From positions 1-34,046 of the forward strand of contig NZ_CAACUY010000084.1 in assembly GCF_900659615.1 (NCBI RefSeq): a stretch of DNA of 34,046 nt, written 5' to 3'. This document shows positions 9,459 through 20,400 of the stretch, in pieces. This stretch comes from Actinomadura fibrosa. GTDB taxonomy: Bacteria; Actinomycetota; Actinomycetes; Streptosporangiales; Streptosporangiaceae. Positions within the stretch are counted from its first letter, which is position 1; each line of letters starts with the position of its first letter. A program made the translations under genes and the position numbers. Below the pieces are notes generated by a model. The model did not search any database. It had not been told where the DNA came from and saw only the letters and a program-made list of their open reading frames with translations.

Positions 9459-12400
9459 GTGGGCAACGAGGACAGGCTTCTTGATTACCTCAAACGCGCG
9501 ACGACGGATCTGCGCGCCGCCCGGAAGCGCATCGCCGAATTCGAGCGGCGCGACCGCGAGCCGATCGCCATCGTGGCCATGGCCTGCCGCTATCCCGGCG
9601 GCGTGGACTCGCCCGAAGCGCTCTGGCGGCTCGTCGACCAGGGCGTCGACGCCGTTTCCGGCTTTCCGTCCGATCGCGGCTGGAATGTCGACGGCGTTTA
9701 CGATCCCGAGCCCGGGAAGCCCGGCAAAAGCGCGGCCCGCGAGGGAGGCTTCCTCTACGACGCCGGCGATTTCGACGCCGGATTCTTCGGCATCAGCCCC
9801 CGCGAGGCCATCGAGACCGACCCCCAGCAGCGGCTCCTGCTGGAGACTGCATGGGAGGCCCTGGAAAGGGCGGGAATCGACCCGGCGTCCCTGAAGGGCA
9901 GCCCGACCGGTGTCTTCGCCGGCGTGATGTACCACGACTACGCGAACGGCAGCAACGCCGGCAGCATCGTCTCGGGCCGCGTCGCCTACACCCTCGGTCT
10001 GGAAGGCCCGGCGGTGTCGGTCGACACGGCCTGCTCATCGTCGCTGGTCGCCCTGCACACGGCCGTCCACGCGCTCCGCTCCGGCGACTGCACCCTCGCC
10101 CTCGCCGGTGGCGTCACCGTCATGACCACGCCCGACATGTTCGTCTACTTCAGCGAGCAGCGCGGCCTTGCCGCGGACGGCCGCTGTAAGTCCTTCTCCG
10201 CGGCGGCCGACGGCGTCGGCTGCTCCGAGGGCGCCGGGATCCTGCTCCTGGAGCGGCTGTCGGACGCGCGCCGCAACGGCCACCCGGTCCTGGCGGTGGT
10301 GCGGGGGAGCGCGCTCAATCAGGACGGCGCGTCCAATGGCCTGACCGCGCCGAACGGTCCGGCACAGAGGCGGGTGATCCGGCAGGCGCTGGCGAATGCT
10401 GGTCTGACGACGTCCGATGTGGACGCGGTCGAGGCGCACGGTACCGGGACGACGCTGGGCGACCCGATCGAGGCTCAGGCGCTGCTCGCGACGTATGGGC
10501 AGGGGCGTGAGGAGCCGCTGTGGCTCGGGTCGATCAAGTCGAACATGGGCCACACGCAGGCCGCCGCAGGCGTGGCGGGGATCATCAAGGTGATCGAGGC
10601 GATGCGGCACGGCGTCCTGCCGAAGACGTTGCACGTGGACGAGCCGTCGCCGCAGGTGGATTGGGACGCCGGAGCCGTCCGGCTGCTGACCGAGGCGCGC
10701 GAGTGGCCGCGTGGTGATCGTCCGCGCCGGGCGGGTGTCTCGTCGTTCGGGATCAGCGGGACCAACGCCCACGTCATCATCGAAGAGGCCGAGCCGGTCG
10801 AGGACGAGCCGGAAGAGCGCCGCGACCTGCCCGCCGCACCGATCGTGGTGTCGGCCAAGTCCTCCGAGGCGCTCCAGGCCCAGGTCGAGCGGATGTCGGC
10901 GTTCGCCAGCGAACACGACCGGCTCGACGTCGCCTTCTCGGCGGCGACGGGTCGTGCGGCGTTGGAGCACCGCGCCGTGCTGGTCGGGTCCGAGGTCGTG
11001 TCGGGCTCGGTGAGCGATGGCAAGTTGGCGTTTCTGTTCACGGGGCAGGGCAGCCAGCGGGTCGGCATGGACCGGGAGCTGTATGAGACCTTCCCGATGT
11101 TCGCGGCGGCGTTCGACGAGGTCTGCGACGCGCTCGACATACCGCTCAAGGACGTGGTCTGGGGCGACGGAGAGGCGCTGAACCGCACGGAGTTCACCCA
11201 GCCCGCCATCTTCGCGCTGGAAGTCGCCCTGTTCCGTCTCGTCGAGTCGTGGGGCGTCCGACCTGACTTCCTCGCCGGTCACTCGATCGGCGAGTTGGCC
11301 GCCGCGCATGTCGCCGGGGTCTTCAGCTTGGAGGATGCGGCTCGGCTGATCACGGCTCGGGCTCGGTTGATGCAGGCGCTTCCGTCCGGTGGAGCGATGG
11401 TCGCGATCCAGGCCACCGAGGACGAGGTCGTCCCACATCTCACTGATCAGGTCGGGATCGCCGCCGTCAACAGCCCGACCTCCATCGTGATCTCCGGCAC
11501 CGAAGAGGCCGTAACAGCGGTCGCCGCGCACTTCGCTGACCGCAAGACGACCCGGTTGAAGGTCTCGCACGCGTTCCATTCGCCGCTGATGGATCCGATG
11601 TTGGAGGACTTCCGCAAGGTCGCCGAGACGGTCAGCTATAGCGAGCCGACGATCCGCCTGACCAAGGACGTCGCCTCGGCCGACTACTGGGTCCGGCACG
11701 TGCGTGAGGCCGTCCGGTTCGCTGACGACGTCCGGTATCTCGACAAGGAAGGCGTCACCCGCTTCCTGGAGATCGGCCCGGATGGCGTTCTGACCGCGAT
11801 GGCGCAGCAGACCGCCGATGGCACGATGGCCGCCACGCTGCGCCGCGACCGCTCCGAAGCCGAGAGCCTGTTCATCGGCATCGGGCAGCTCTATGCAGCG
11901 GGCGTCCCGGTCGACTGGAGGGTGGTCTTCGAGGGACGCGGCGCGCGGCGGGTCGATCTGCCCACCTACCCCTTCCAGCGCAAGCGGTACTGGCTGATGG
12001 AGCAGCCGAAGGCCGCGGCCGGTGCGGACGCGGTCGAGCATCCGGTCCTGACGACGATGGTGGATCTCCCCGAGGACGGCGGGGCCGTGTTCACCGGACG
12101 GCTCTCCCTCGATTCCCATCCCTGGCTGGCCGAGCATGATGCTTTCGGCGCGGTCGTGGTGCCGGGGGAGGCGCTGCTAGAGCTGGCCCTGTTCGCCGCC
12201 GAACGGACGGAGCGGAGCGGTGTCGAGCGATTCGACATAGAGACACCGCTGGTGCTGAGCGACGCCGAGCCCGACTCGGGAGCCGAGAGCGTGACGCTGC
12301 GCGTCATGGCCGGTGGGGACGGTGCCGTCACCCTCCACGCGCGGCGCGACGGGCAGGCCGACTGGGTACGGCATGCCGTCGGCGTCCTGGGCGATGCGAG

Positions 12401-14375
12401 TGCCGAAGCGGCCGATGCCTCGTGGACGCGCGACGACGAGACGTATGCCGCCTTCCTGGAAGCGGCCGCCCCCGCAAGCGACGGACCGGCGTTCGCCCAC
12501 GAGTGGCGCGGCGTCCGCGTCCATGTCGGCGCGGACGGGCGTCCGATGGTCGAGGCCGAGTCGGTCGGGACGCGCACGATCTCCGCAAGCGAGCTGCGCG
12601 CCCACACCGGTGGCCGCGACTCGCTCTTCCACATCGACTGGATCCCGGCGCCCGCGTCCTCCGGAGATGTTCCGGCTCGGGTGTACGAGTGCCCGGCGGT
12701 CGAGAACGCGGCTCCGGAGAACTTCCGGACGGTCGCCCATCAGGTGTTGTCAGTCGTCCAGGAATGGCTGTCCGATGAGGAGCATGCCGAGTCCAGGCTC
12801 GCGGTCGTCACGCGCGGGGCGACGGACGGGCAGGACCTCGCGCACGCGGCGGTCTGGGGTCTGGTGCGCGCGGCGGAGGCGGAGCACCCCGGCCGGTTCC
12901 TCCTCATTGACCTGCCCCTGGACGGTGCCGAGGCGCCCGAGGAGGCGTTGCGGCTCGGCGAGTCCGAGGCCGCGGTCCGCGATGGCGAGGTCCGGGTGCC
13001 GAGGCTGGCGCGCGTCCCGTCCGTGGACGGTGCCGACACGACCCAAGACGGCACCCCGCAGTGGAGCCCGGACGGCACCGTTCTGATCACCGGCGGGACG
13101 AGCGGGCTCGGCGCGCTGACCGCCCGCCATCTGGCCGCCGCGCACGGCGTCCGGCGGCTGCTGCTCACGAGTCGGCGCGGGCTGGGCGCGCCGGGGGCCG
13201 CGGAGCTGGTGGAGGAGCTGGCCGGGCTCGGCGCCGAGGCCGAGGTGGCCGCCTGCGACGTCGCTGACCGGGACGCGCTCGCCGCGCTGCTGGACGGGCG
13301 GTCGCTGACCGGTGTCGTGCACGCGGCGGGCGTCCTGGACGACGCGCTGGTCGGGGCGCTGACGCCCGAGCGGCTGGACGCGGTCATGCGGCCGAAGACG
13401 GACGCCGCCTGGCATCTCCACGAGCTGACCATGGGCCATCCGCTGACGGCGTTCGTGCTGTACTCGTCGGTCGCGGGCACGCTCGGCGGGGCCGGGCAGG
13501 GCAACTACGCGGCCGCGAACGCGTGGCTGGACGCGCTCGCCGGGTACCGCGCCGCGCGGGGACTTCCCGGGCTGTCGCTGGGGTGGGGGCCGTGGACCGA
13601 GGTCGGCGGGATGGCCGACCGGATGGACGACGCCGAGGTGCGCCGGCTACGGCGGTCCGGCATGCCGCCGCTGGCGCCGGACGAGGGGCTGGCGCTGCTG
13701 GACGCGGCGACCGTGCCCGGCCGTCCGGCGGCGACGGTGCCGGTCCGTCTAAACCTGGCGGCGATGCGGGCGCAGGCTGAGCTGGGCATGGTGCCCGCGA
13801 TGCTGAGCGGGCTCGTCCGGGCTCGGGGCGGCGGGGCGGCGTCCGGTGGGGTGTCGTGGGAGCGGCGGCTGGCCGGGCTGACCGAGGCGGAGCGCGGGCG
13901 GCTGCTGCTGGAGCTGGTGCGCGGACGGGTCGCGCAGGTCCTCGGGCATGACGGGGCCGCGGCGGTCGAGCCGGACCGGGCGTTCAACGAGATGGGCTTC
14001 ACGTCGCTGGCCGCCGTGGAGCTGCGCAACGCGCTGAATGCCGAGACGGGGCTGCGGCTGCCCGCGACGCTGGTCTTCGACCATCCGACGGCCCGGGCCG
14101 TCGCCGCGCACCTCGACGAGGAGCTGCGTCCGGACGAGGGCGACCGGGCGGCGCCGCTGCTCGCCGAGCTGGACCGGCTGGAGGGCGCCCTCGCGGACCT
14201 CGCGCCGGACGACGACGCTCGCGCCAGGGTCACCGCGCGGCTGGAGGCCGTCCTGCGGCGGACCCGGGACGCGCTGGACGGCGCGGCGGAGGTCGGGGAG
14301 CCCGCCGCCGACTTCGCGTCCGCCACCGACAGCGAGCTGTTCGACGCGTTGGACAAGGAGCTCGGGATCGCCTGA
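9459..14375 (+). CDS. Type I PKS, one module: KS-AT-(DH remnant)-KR-ACP
   Basis: The 1638-residue protein adds one malonyl unit and reduces it to a hydroxyl. Residues 1-33 are a coiled-coil docking segment (RLLDYLKRATTDLRAARKRI), so an upstream subunit must feed it. KS is at about 34-443 with Cys192, His327 and His365. AT is at about 523-820 with Ser609 in GHSIGE and HAFH at 704-707, predicting malonyl-CoA. A truncated DH starts at 861. KR has TGGTSGLG near 1210, LDD at 1293-1295 (B-type) and Tyr1350. ACP has Ser1516 in GFTSL. Residues 1570-1638 form a C-terminal docking domain ending ELFDALDKELGIA, which suits the start of gene 2. KS has the active Cys, not the Gln of a loading KS. The start is GTG, with GGGGTGG about six bases upstream. 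It is 108 bases before gene 2, probably in the same operon. Confidence 0.95.
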   Translation: MGNEDRLLDYLKRATTDLRAARKRIAEFERRDREPIAIVAMACRYPGGVDSPEALWRLVDQGVDAVSGFPSDRGWNVDGVYDPEPGKPGKSAAREGGFLYDAGDFDAGFFGISPREAIETDPQQRLLLETAWEALERAGIDPASLKGSPTGVFAGVMYHDYANGSNAGSIVSGRVAYTLGLEGPAVSVDTACSSSLVALHTAVHALRSGDCTLALAGGVTVMTTPDMFVYFSEQRGLAADGRCKSFSAAADGVGCSEGAGILLLERLSDARRNGHPVLAVVRGSALNQDGASNGLTAPNGPAQRRVIRQALANAGLTTSDVDAVEAHGTGTTLGDPIEAQALLATYGQGREEPLWLGSIKSNMGHTQAAAGVAGIIKVIEAMRHGVLPKTLHVDEPSPQVDWDAGAVRLLTEAREWPRGDRPRRAGVSSFGISGTNAHVIIEEAEPVEDEPEERRDLPAAPIVVSAKSSEALQAQVERMSAFASEHDRLDVAFSAATGRAALEHRAVLVGSEVVSGSVSDGKLAFLFTGQGSQRVGMDRELYETFPMFAAAFDEVCDALDIPLKDVVWGDGEALNRTEFTQPAIFALEVALFRLVESWGVRPDFLAGHSIGELAAAHVAGVFSLEDAARLITARARLMQALPSGGAMVAIQATEDEVVPHLTDQVGIAAVNSPTSIVISGTEEAVTAVAAHFADRKTTRLKVSHAFHSPLMDPMLEDFRKVAETVSYSEPTIRLTKDVASADYWVRHVREAVRFADDVRYLDKEGVTRFLEIGPDGVLTAMAQQTADGTMAATLRRDRSEAESLFIGIGQLYAAGVPVDWRVVFEGRGARRVDLPTYPFQRKRYWLMEQPKAAAGADAVEHPVLTTMVDLPEDGGAVFTGRLSLDSHPWLAEHDAFGAVVVPGEALLELALFAAERTERSGVERFDIETPLVLSDAEPDSGAESVTLRVMAGGDGAVTLHARRDGQADWVRHAVGVLGDASAEAADASWTRDDETYAAFLEAAAPASDGPAFAHEWRGVRVHVGADGRPMVEAESVGTRTISASELRAHTGGRDSLFHIDWIPAPASSGDVPARVYECPAVENAAPENFRTVAHQVLSVVQEWLSDEEHAESRLAVVTRGATDGQDLAHAAVWGLVRAAEAEHPGRFLLIDLPLDGAEAPEEALRLGESEAAVRDGEVRVPRLARVPSVDGADTTQDGTPQWSPDGTVLITGGTSGLGALTARHLAAAHGVRRLLLTSRRGLGAPGAAELVEELAGLGAEAEVAACDVADRDALAALLDGRSLTGVVHAAGVLDDALVGALTPERLDAVMRPKTDAAWHLHELTMGHPLTAFVLYSSVAGTLGGAGQGNYAAANAWLDALAGYRAARGLPGLSLGWGPWTEVGGMADRMDDAEVRRLRRSGMPPLAPDEGLALLDAATVPGRPAATVPVRLNLAAMRAQAELGMVPAMLSGLVRARGGGAASGGVSWERRLAGLTEAERGRLLLELVRGRVAQVLGHDGAAAVEPDRAFNEMGFTSLAAVELRNALNAETGLRLPATLVFDHPTARAVAAHLDEELRPDEGDRAAPLLAELDRLEGALADLAPDDDARARVTARLEAVLRRTRDALDGAAEVGEPAADFASATDSELFDALDKELGIA
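10401..10438 (+). repeat. 38-bp exact KS tract shared by modules 1, 3 and 4
   Basis: The same 38 bases, beginning GGTCTGACGACG and ending GTCGAGGCGCA, occur at 10401-10438, 20289-20326 and 25074-25111, just before the HGTGTT His codon. Flanking sequence is also nearly identical. Modules 2 and 5 code for different residues here. The tract marks recent gene conversion or duplication among modules 1, 3 and 4. Confidence 0.85.
12039..12617 (+). other. Truncated, probably inactive DH domain in module 1
   Basis: The region from His861 to the start of the KR structural part is 193 residues, against about 280 in module 5. The first hot-dog half survives and keeps HxxxGxxxxP (His893, Gly897, Pro902). 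The YGPxFQG block and the HPxxLDxALH block with the catalytic Asp are absent. Sequence resumes at PAFAHEWRGVRVH, equivalent to the LPFxWSGVxLH end of the full domains, so an in-frame internal deletion near 12460-12490 is the simplest reading. Dehydration in this module is not expected. Confidence 0.85.
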
Positions 14376-14376
14376 C

Positions 14377-14388
14377 GGACGCGCGTCC
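14377..14388. repeat. 12-bp perfect palindrome after PKS gene 1
   Basis: GGACGCGCGTCC begins two bases after the TGA of gene 1. It is a perfect palindrome, capable at most of a four-pair hairpin with a four-base loop, so it is weak as a terminator. The remaining gap to gene 2 holds a GGATGG ribosome binding site near 14474-14479 and no TAGGGG motif, consistent with read-through from gene 1. Confidence 0.4.
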
Positions 14389-14483
14389 CGGCCCGCCACC
14401 ACAGCCACTGGTCCCTGAGCCCTCCGGACTCGGACCGTCCCGACTCTTGAGCCACTGATCGCTGACCTTCACCGGATGGGTTG

Positions 14484-17400
14484 ATGTCGATGCCGAACGA
14501 CGACAGGCTGCGCGACTATCTCCGGCGCGCGACCGCCGAGTTGCAGCAGACCCGCCGCCGCCTGCGCGAGGTCGAGGACCGGGACCGCGAGCCGATCGCG
14601 ATCGTGGGCGTCGCCTGCCGCTTCCCGGGCGGCGCGGCGTCGCCGGAAGGGTTGTGGCGGCTGGTCGACGAGGGCGTCGACGCGGTCACGGGGTTCCCGT
14701 CCGACCGCGGCTGGCGGACGGACGAGCTGTACGACCCGGACGGCAGGGACGGCACGAGCTACGTCAACGTGGGCGGCTTCCTGCACGAGGCGGGCGACTT
14801 CGACCCGGCGTTCTTCGGGATCAGCCCGAACGAGGCGCTGGTCATGGACCCGCAGCAGCGGCTCCTGCTGGAGACGTCGTGGGAGGCGCTGGAGCGGTCG
14901 GGCATCGACCCGTCGTCGCTGAAGGGCAGCCGGACGGGCGTGTTCGCCGGGCTGGTCTACCACGACTATCCGGGCAGCAGCATGATGGGCGCGCTCGTGT
15001 CGGGCCGCGTCGCCTACACGCTCGGGCTGGAGGGCCCGGCGGTGACGGTCGACACGGCGTGCTCGTCGTCGCTGGTCGCGCTGCACTGGGCGATGCGGGC
15101 GCTGCGGGCGGGCGAGTGCACGCTCGCGCTGGCGGGCGGCGTGACGGTGATGGCGACGCCCGGCACGTTCGTGGAGTTCAGCCGCCAGCGGGGCCTGGCG
15201 GCGGACGGCCGCTGCAAGGCGTTCGCGGCGTCCGCGGACGGCACCGGCTGGGGCGAGGGCGCCGGGATGCTGGTCGTCGAGCGGCTGTCGGACGCGCTCC
15301 GGCACGGCCATCCAGTGCTGGCGGTGGTGCGCGGCGGCGCCGTGAACCAGGACGGCGCGTCCAACGGGCTGACCGCGCCGAACGGGCCGTCGCAGCGCCG
15401 CGTGATCGCGCAGGCGCTCGCCGCGTCGGGGCTGGAGCCCGCCGAGATCGACCTGGTCGAGGCACACGGCACGGGCACGGCGCTCGGCGACCCGATCGAG
15501 GCGCAGGCGCTCCTCGCGAGCTACGGCCGGGACCGCGACCGCCCGCTGTGGCTCGGGTCGATCAAGTCGAACATCGGGCACGCGCAGGCCGCCGCGGGCG
15601 TCGCCGGCGTGATCAAGGTCGTGGAGGCGATGCGGCACGGCGTCATGCCGCGGACGCTGCACGTGGACGAGCCCACGCCGAAGGTCGACTGGGACTCCGG
15701 CGAGGTCCGGCTGCTGACGGAGGCGCGCCCGTGGCCGGAGGGCGACGGGCCGCGGCGCGCGGCCGTGTCGTCGTTCGGCATCAGCGGCACCAACGCCCAC
15801 ATCGTCATCGAGGGGGCGCCGCCGGCCGCGGACGCGCCGGGCGAGCGCCGCGACCTGCCGGACGCGCCGATCGTGGTGTCGGCCCGCACCCGCGAGGCGC
15901 TCCAGGTCCAGATCGAGCGGATCGGCGCGCTCGTCGACGACGGCGCCGACACGACGGACGTCGCGTACTCGGCGGCGACCGGCCGGGCCGCGCTGGAGCA
16001 CCGCGCGGTGCTGACGCGCTCCGGCACGGTCACCGACGTGGCGCGCGACGGCCTCCTGGCGTTCCTGTTCACGGGCCAGGGCAGCCAGCGGCTCGGCATG
16101 GGCCGGGACCTGCACGAGGCGTTCCCGGTGTTCGCCGCCGCGTTCGACGAGGTCTGCGAGGCGACCGGCCTGCCGCTGAAGGACGTGGCCTGGGGCGACG
16201 AGGAGGCGCTGCACCGCACCGAGTTCACCCAGCCCGCGATCTTCGCGGTCGAGGTGGCGCTGTTCCGGCTGCTGGAGTCCTGGGGGATCCGGCCCGACCT
16301 GCTCGCGGGCCACTCCATCGGCGAGCTGGCCGCCGCGCACGCCGCCGGGGTCCTCACCCTGGACGACGCCGCCCGGCTGATCACCGCCCGCGGGCGGCTG
16401 ATGCAGGCGCTCCCGCCCGGCGGCGCGATGATCGCGATCGAGGCCTCCGAGGACGAGGTCGCCCCGCTGCTCTCCGAGGGGGCCGGGCTCGCGGCGGTGA
16501 ACGGCCCGGCGTCGGTCGTGGTGTCGGGCGCCGAGGACGCGGTCGCCGCCGTCGCCGAACACTTCGCCGATCGCCGGACGTCCCGGCTGAAGGTCTCGCA
16601 CGCCTTCCACTCGCCGCTGATGGACCCGATGCTGGACGACTTCCGGCGCGAGGCCGAGTCCGTCACCTACCACGAGCCGGCGATCCGGCTGGTCAAGGAC
16701 ATGGCGTCCGCGGACTACTGGGTGCGGCACGTCCGCGAGGCCGTCCGGTTCGCCGACGACGTCCGCCGCCTGGAGGACGAGGGCGCCACCCGGTACCTGG
16801 AGGTCGGCCCCGACGGCGTCCTCACCGCGATGGCGCGGCACACCGCGCCGGACGGGACCATGGCCGCGGCGATGCGCCGCGACCGCCCGGAGACCGCGAC
16901 GCTCATGGCGGCCGTCGGGCGCCTCCACGCCGCCGGCGTCCCCGTCGACTGGGACGCCGTGTTCGCCGGGCGCGGTGCCCGCCGCGTCGACCTGCCCACG
17001 TACCCGTTCGAGCGCACCCGCTACTGGCTCGTCGACGAGGCCGCGCACGCCGACCCGGCGTCCATGGGGCTCGGCGCGGCCCGGCACCCGCTGCTCGGCG
17101 CGACGATCATGGTGGCGGGGTCGGACGAGGTCGTGTTCACCGGGCGGCTGTCGGCCGCCGCGCAGCCGTGGCTCGCCGAGCACGTCGTCGGCGGCGCCGT
17201 CCTGTTCCCCGGCACCGGGTTCGTCGAGCTCGCGGTCCGCGCGGGCGACGAGGTCGGCTGCGGCCGGATCGACGACCTGACGATCGAGGCGCCGCTCGTC
17301 CTGCCCGCGCGGGGCGGCGCCGCCGTCCAGGTCGTGGTCGGGCCCGCCGACGAGGCCCGCCGCCGCACGGTGACGGTGTACTCCCGCGACGAGGACGCGA

Positions 17401-20400
17401 TCGACCTCCCGTGGACGCGCCACGCGACCGGCGTCCTGGCCGAGGCGGCGTCGCGCGGCACCGGGCTCGACGCGTGGCCGCCGCCCGGAGCCGAACCGCT
17501 CGACCTCGACGGCTTCTATGCCGAGCTCGCCGGTGCGGGCCTCGCCTACGGGCCCGTCTTCCAGGGCCTCCGTGCCGCCTGGCGGCACGGCGACGACGTG
17601 TTCGCCGAGATCGCGCCGCCGGACGGCGCCGAGACGGGCGCGTTCGGCCTGCACCCCGCCGTCCTGGACGCCGCCCTGCACGCCATCGCCCTGTCCGGTG
17701 CGGTGGCGGACGGCGAGGCGTCCCTGCCGTTCGCCTGGTCGGGCGTCGAGCTGCACGCGTCCGGCGCGTCCGCGCTGCGCGTGCGGATCACCCGGCTCCG
17801 GGAGGGTCTCGTGGCCCTCGCCGTGGCGGACGCGGCCGGGGACCCCGTCGCGACCGTCGAGTCGCTGGCGCTGCGCCCGCTCGCCACCGTGCAGACCGCC
17901 CGCACCGAATCCCTCTACCGCGTCGCCTGGACACCGGTCACCTCGGCCGCTTCGGCCGCCTCGGACGGTGAAGCGCCCGAGGCGACCGACGTCCTCCGCA
18001 TCGCCGGGCTCGACGTCCGCAACGCCCTCCACGAGACCCTGGATGCGCTGCGGTCGGCGCCGTCGCGCCTGGCCGTCGTCACGCGCGGCGCCGTCTCGGC
18101 GGACGGCGAGGACGTCACCGACCTGGCCGGTGCCGCCGTGTGGGGCCTCGTCCGCAGCGCCCAGTCCGAGGACCCCGGACGGTTCGTCCTCATCGACGTC
18201 GACGACGACCAAGCGGACATCGACGCCGCCCTGGCCACCGGCGAACCGCAGGTCGCCGTCCGCTCGGACGGCCTGTACGCGCCCCGCCTGGCACGGCTGA
18301 CCGCACCGTCCGCCGAGGAGGCGCCTGGTTTCGGCGACTCCGTGCTGATCACCGGCGCGTCCGGGGCGCTGGGCGGACTCATCGCGCGGCACCTCGTCAC
18401 CGCGCACGGCGTGCGGCGCCTGCTGCTGACCAGCCGCCGGGGCGCGGCGGCGCCCGGAGCGCCCGAACTCGCCGAAGAGCTGGCGGGCCTGGGCGCCGAG
18501 GTCGAGTTCGCCGCCTGCGACGTCGCCGACCGCGACGCCCTCGCCGCGCTGCTCGCCGGACGTTCCCTGACGGGTGTCGTGCACGCCGCCGGCGTCCTGG
18601 ACGACGGCGTCGTCGCCTCGCTGACCCCCGAGCGCCTGGACCGCGTCCTGCGCCCGAAGGCCGACGCCGCGCTGCACCTGCACGAGCTGACCCGCGACAT
18701 GCCGCTGACGGCGTTCGTGCTGTTCTCGTCCGCCGCCGGAGTGATCGGAGCGCCCGGCCAGGGCAACTACGCCGCCGCGAACGCGCTTCTCGACGCCCTC
18801 GCCGCGCACCGCCGCGCCGAGGGACTGCCCGCGCAGTCCCTCGCCTGGGGACCGTGGAGCCAGGCCGCCGGCATGGCCGGAGCTCTGGACGCCGCCGACC
18901 GGTCCCGGATGTCGCGCGGCGGCGTCCTCCCGCTCTCCGAGAGCGACGGCCTGGCCCTCCTCGACGCCGCCGTCCGGACGGGCGAGGCCGCACCCGTCCC
19001 GCTCAGGCTCGACCTGGCCGCGGTCCGCGCGAGCGGCGCCGTCCCGGACCTGTTGCGCGGCCTCGTGCCCGCCGTCTCCCGCGGCACCGCCGGAACCCGC
19101 GCCGGAGCCGACGGCCTGCACCGCTCCCTCGCCGGCCTGCCCGAGGACGAGCGGCTCGGCGTCCTGCTCACCCTCGTCCGCGGCCAGGCCGCCGCCGCGC
19201 TCGGCTACGGCGGACCGGACGCCGTCGACCCCGACCGCGCGTTCCGCGACCTCGGCGTCGACTCCCTCGCCGCCGTCGAACTCCGCAACGGCCTCGGCGA
19301 GGCCACCGGCCTGCGGCTCGCCGCGACGCTCGTGTTCGACCACCCGACGCCCGCCGTCCTCGCCCGCCACCTGCTGGACGAGCTGTCGGGCACCGCGACC
19401 GACGCCCCGGTCACGGCCGCCGCCGTCACCGCCGCCGGAGACGACGACCCGATCGCGATCGTCGCCATGGCCTGCCGCTACCCGGGAGGCGTCCGCACCC
19501 CCGACGACCTGTGGCGCCTGCTGGCCGACGGTGTGGACGCGATCTCCCCGTTTCCGTCCGACCGCGGCTGGGACATCGGCCGCGTCTACGACCCCGACGG
19601 CACCCGCCCCCAGACCAGCTACGTCAACGAGGGCGGCTTCCTGCACGACGCGGCCGAGTTCGACCCCGGCTTCTTCGGGATCAGCCCCAATGAGGCCCTC
19701 ATCATGGATCCGCAGCAGCGGCTGCTGCTGGAGGCGTCCTGGGAGGTCCTGGAGCGGGCGGGGATCGATCCGACGACGCTGAAGGGCAGTCCGACCGGTG
19801 TGTTCGCCGGGATGATGTACCACGACTACACCTACAACAGCAGTACCGGCGCGATCGCGTCCGGCCGCGTCTCCTACACCCTCGGCCTCGAAGGCCCGGC
19901 GGTCACGGTCGACACGGCGTGCTCGTCCTCGCTGGTGGCCCTGCACTGGGCGGCGCAGGCCCTCCGCTCCGGCGAATGCTCCCTGGCCCTCGTCGGCGGC
20001 GTCGCCGTGATGGCCACGCCCGAGACGTTCGTCGAGTTCAGCGAGCAGCGCGGCCTGTCCCCGGACGCCCGCTGCAAGTCCTTCGCCGCCGGAGCCGACG
20101 GCACCATCTGGGCCGAAGGCGTCGGGATGCTGCTGGTGGAGCGGCTGTCGGACGCGCGCCGCAACGGTCATCCGGTGCTGGCGCTCGTTCGCGGGACGGC
20201 TACGAATCAGGATGGCGCGTCGAACGGTCTGACCGCGCCGAACGGCCCGTCGCAGCGTCGGGTAATCCGGCAAGCGCTGGCGAATGCGGGTCTGACGACG
20301 TCCGATGTGGACGCGGTCGAGGCGCATGGCACGGGGACGACGCTGGGCGACCCGATCGAGGCTCAGGCTCTGCTCGCCACCTATGGGCAGGAGCGGGACG

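Noticed and set aside
9558..10790. KS of gene 1 as a KSQ loading domain
   Set aside because: The active-site Cys192 is present in VDTACSSS, and the N-terminal docking helix implies an upstream donor.
17900..18340. Hidden ER or methyltransferase domain between DH and KR
   Set aside because: The segment matches the structural half of KR (AVWGLVRSAQSEDP and similar) in every module, with no NADPH-binding ER motif or SAM-binding motif.
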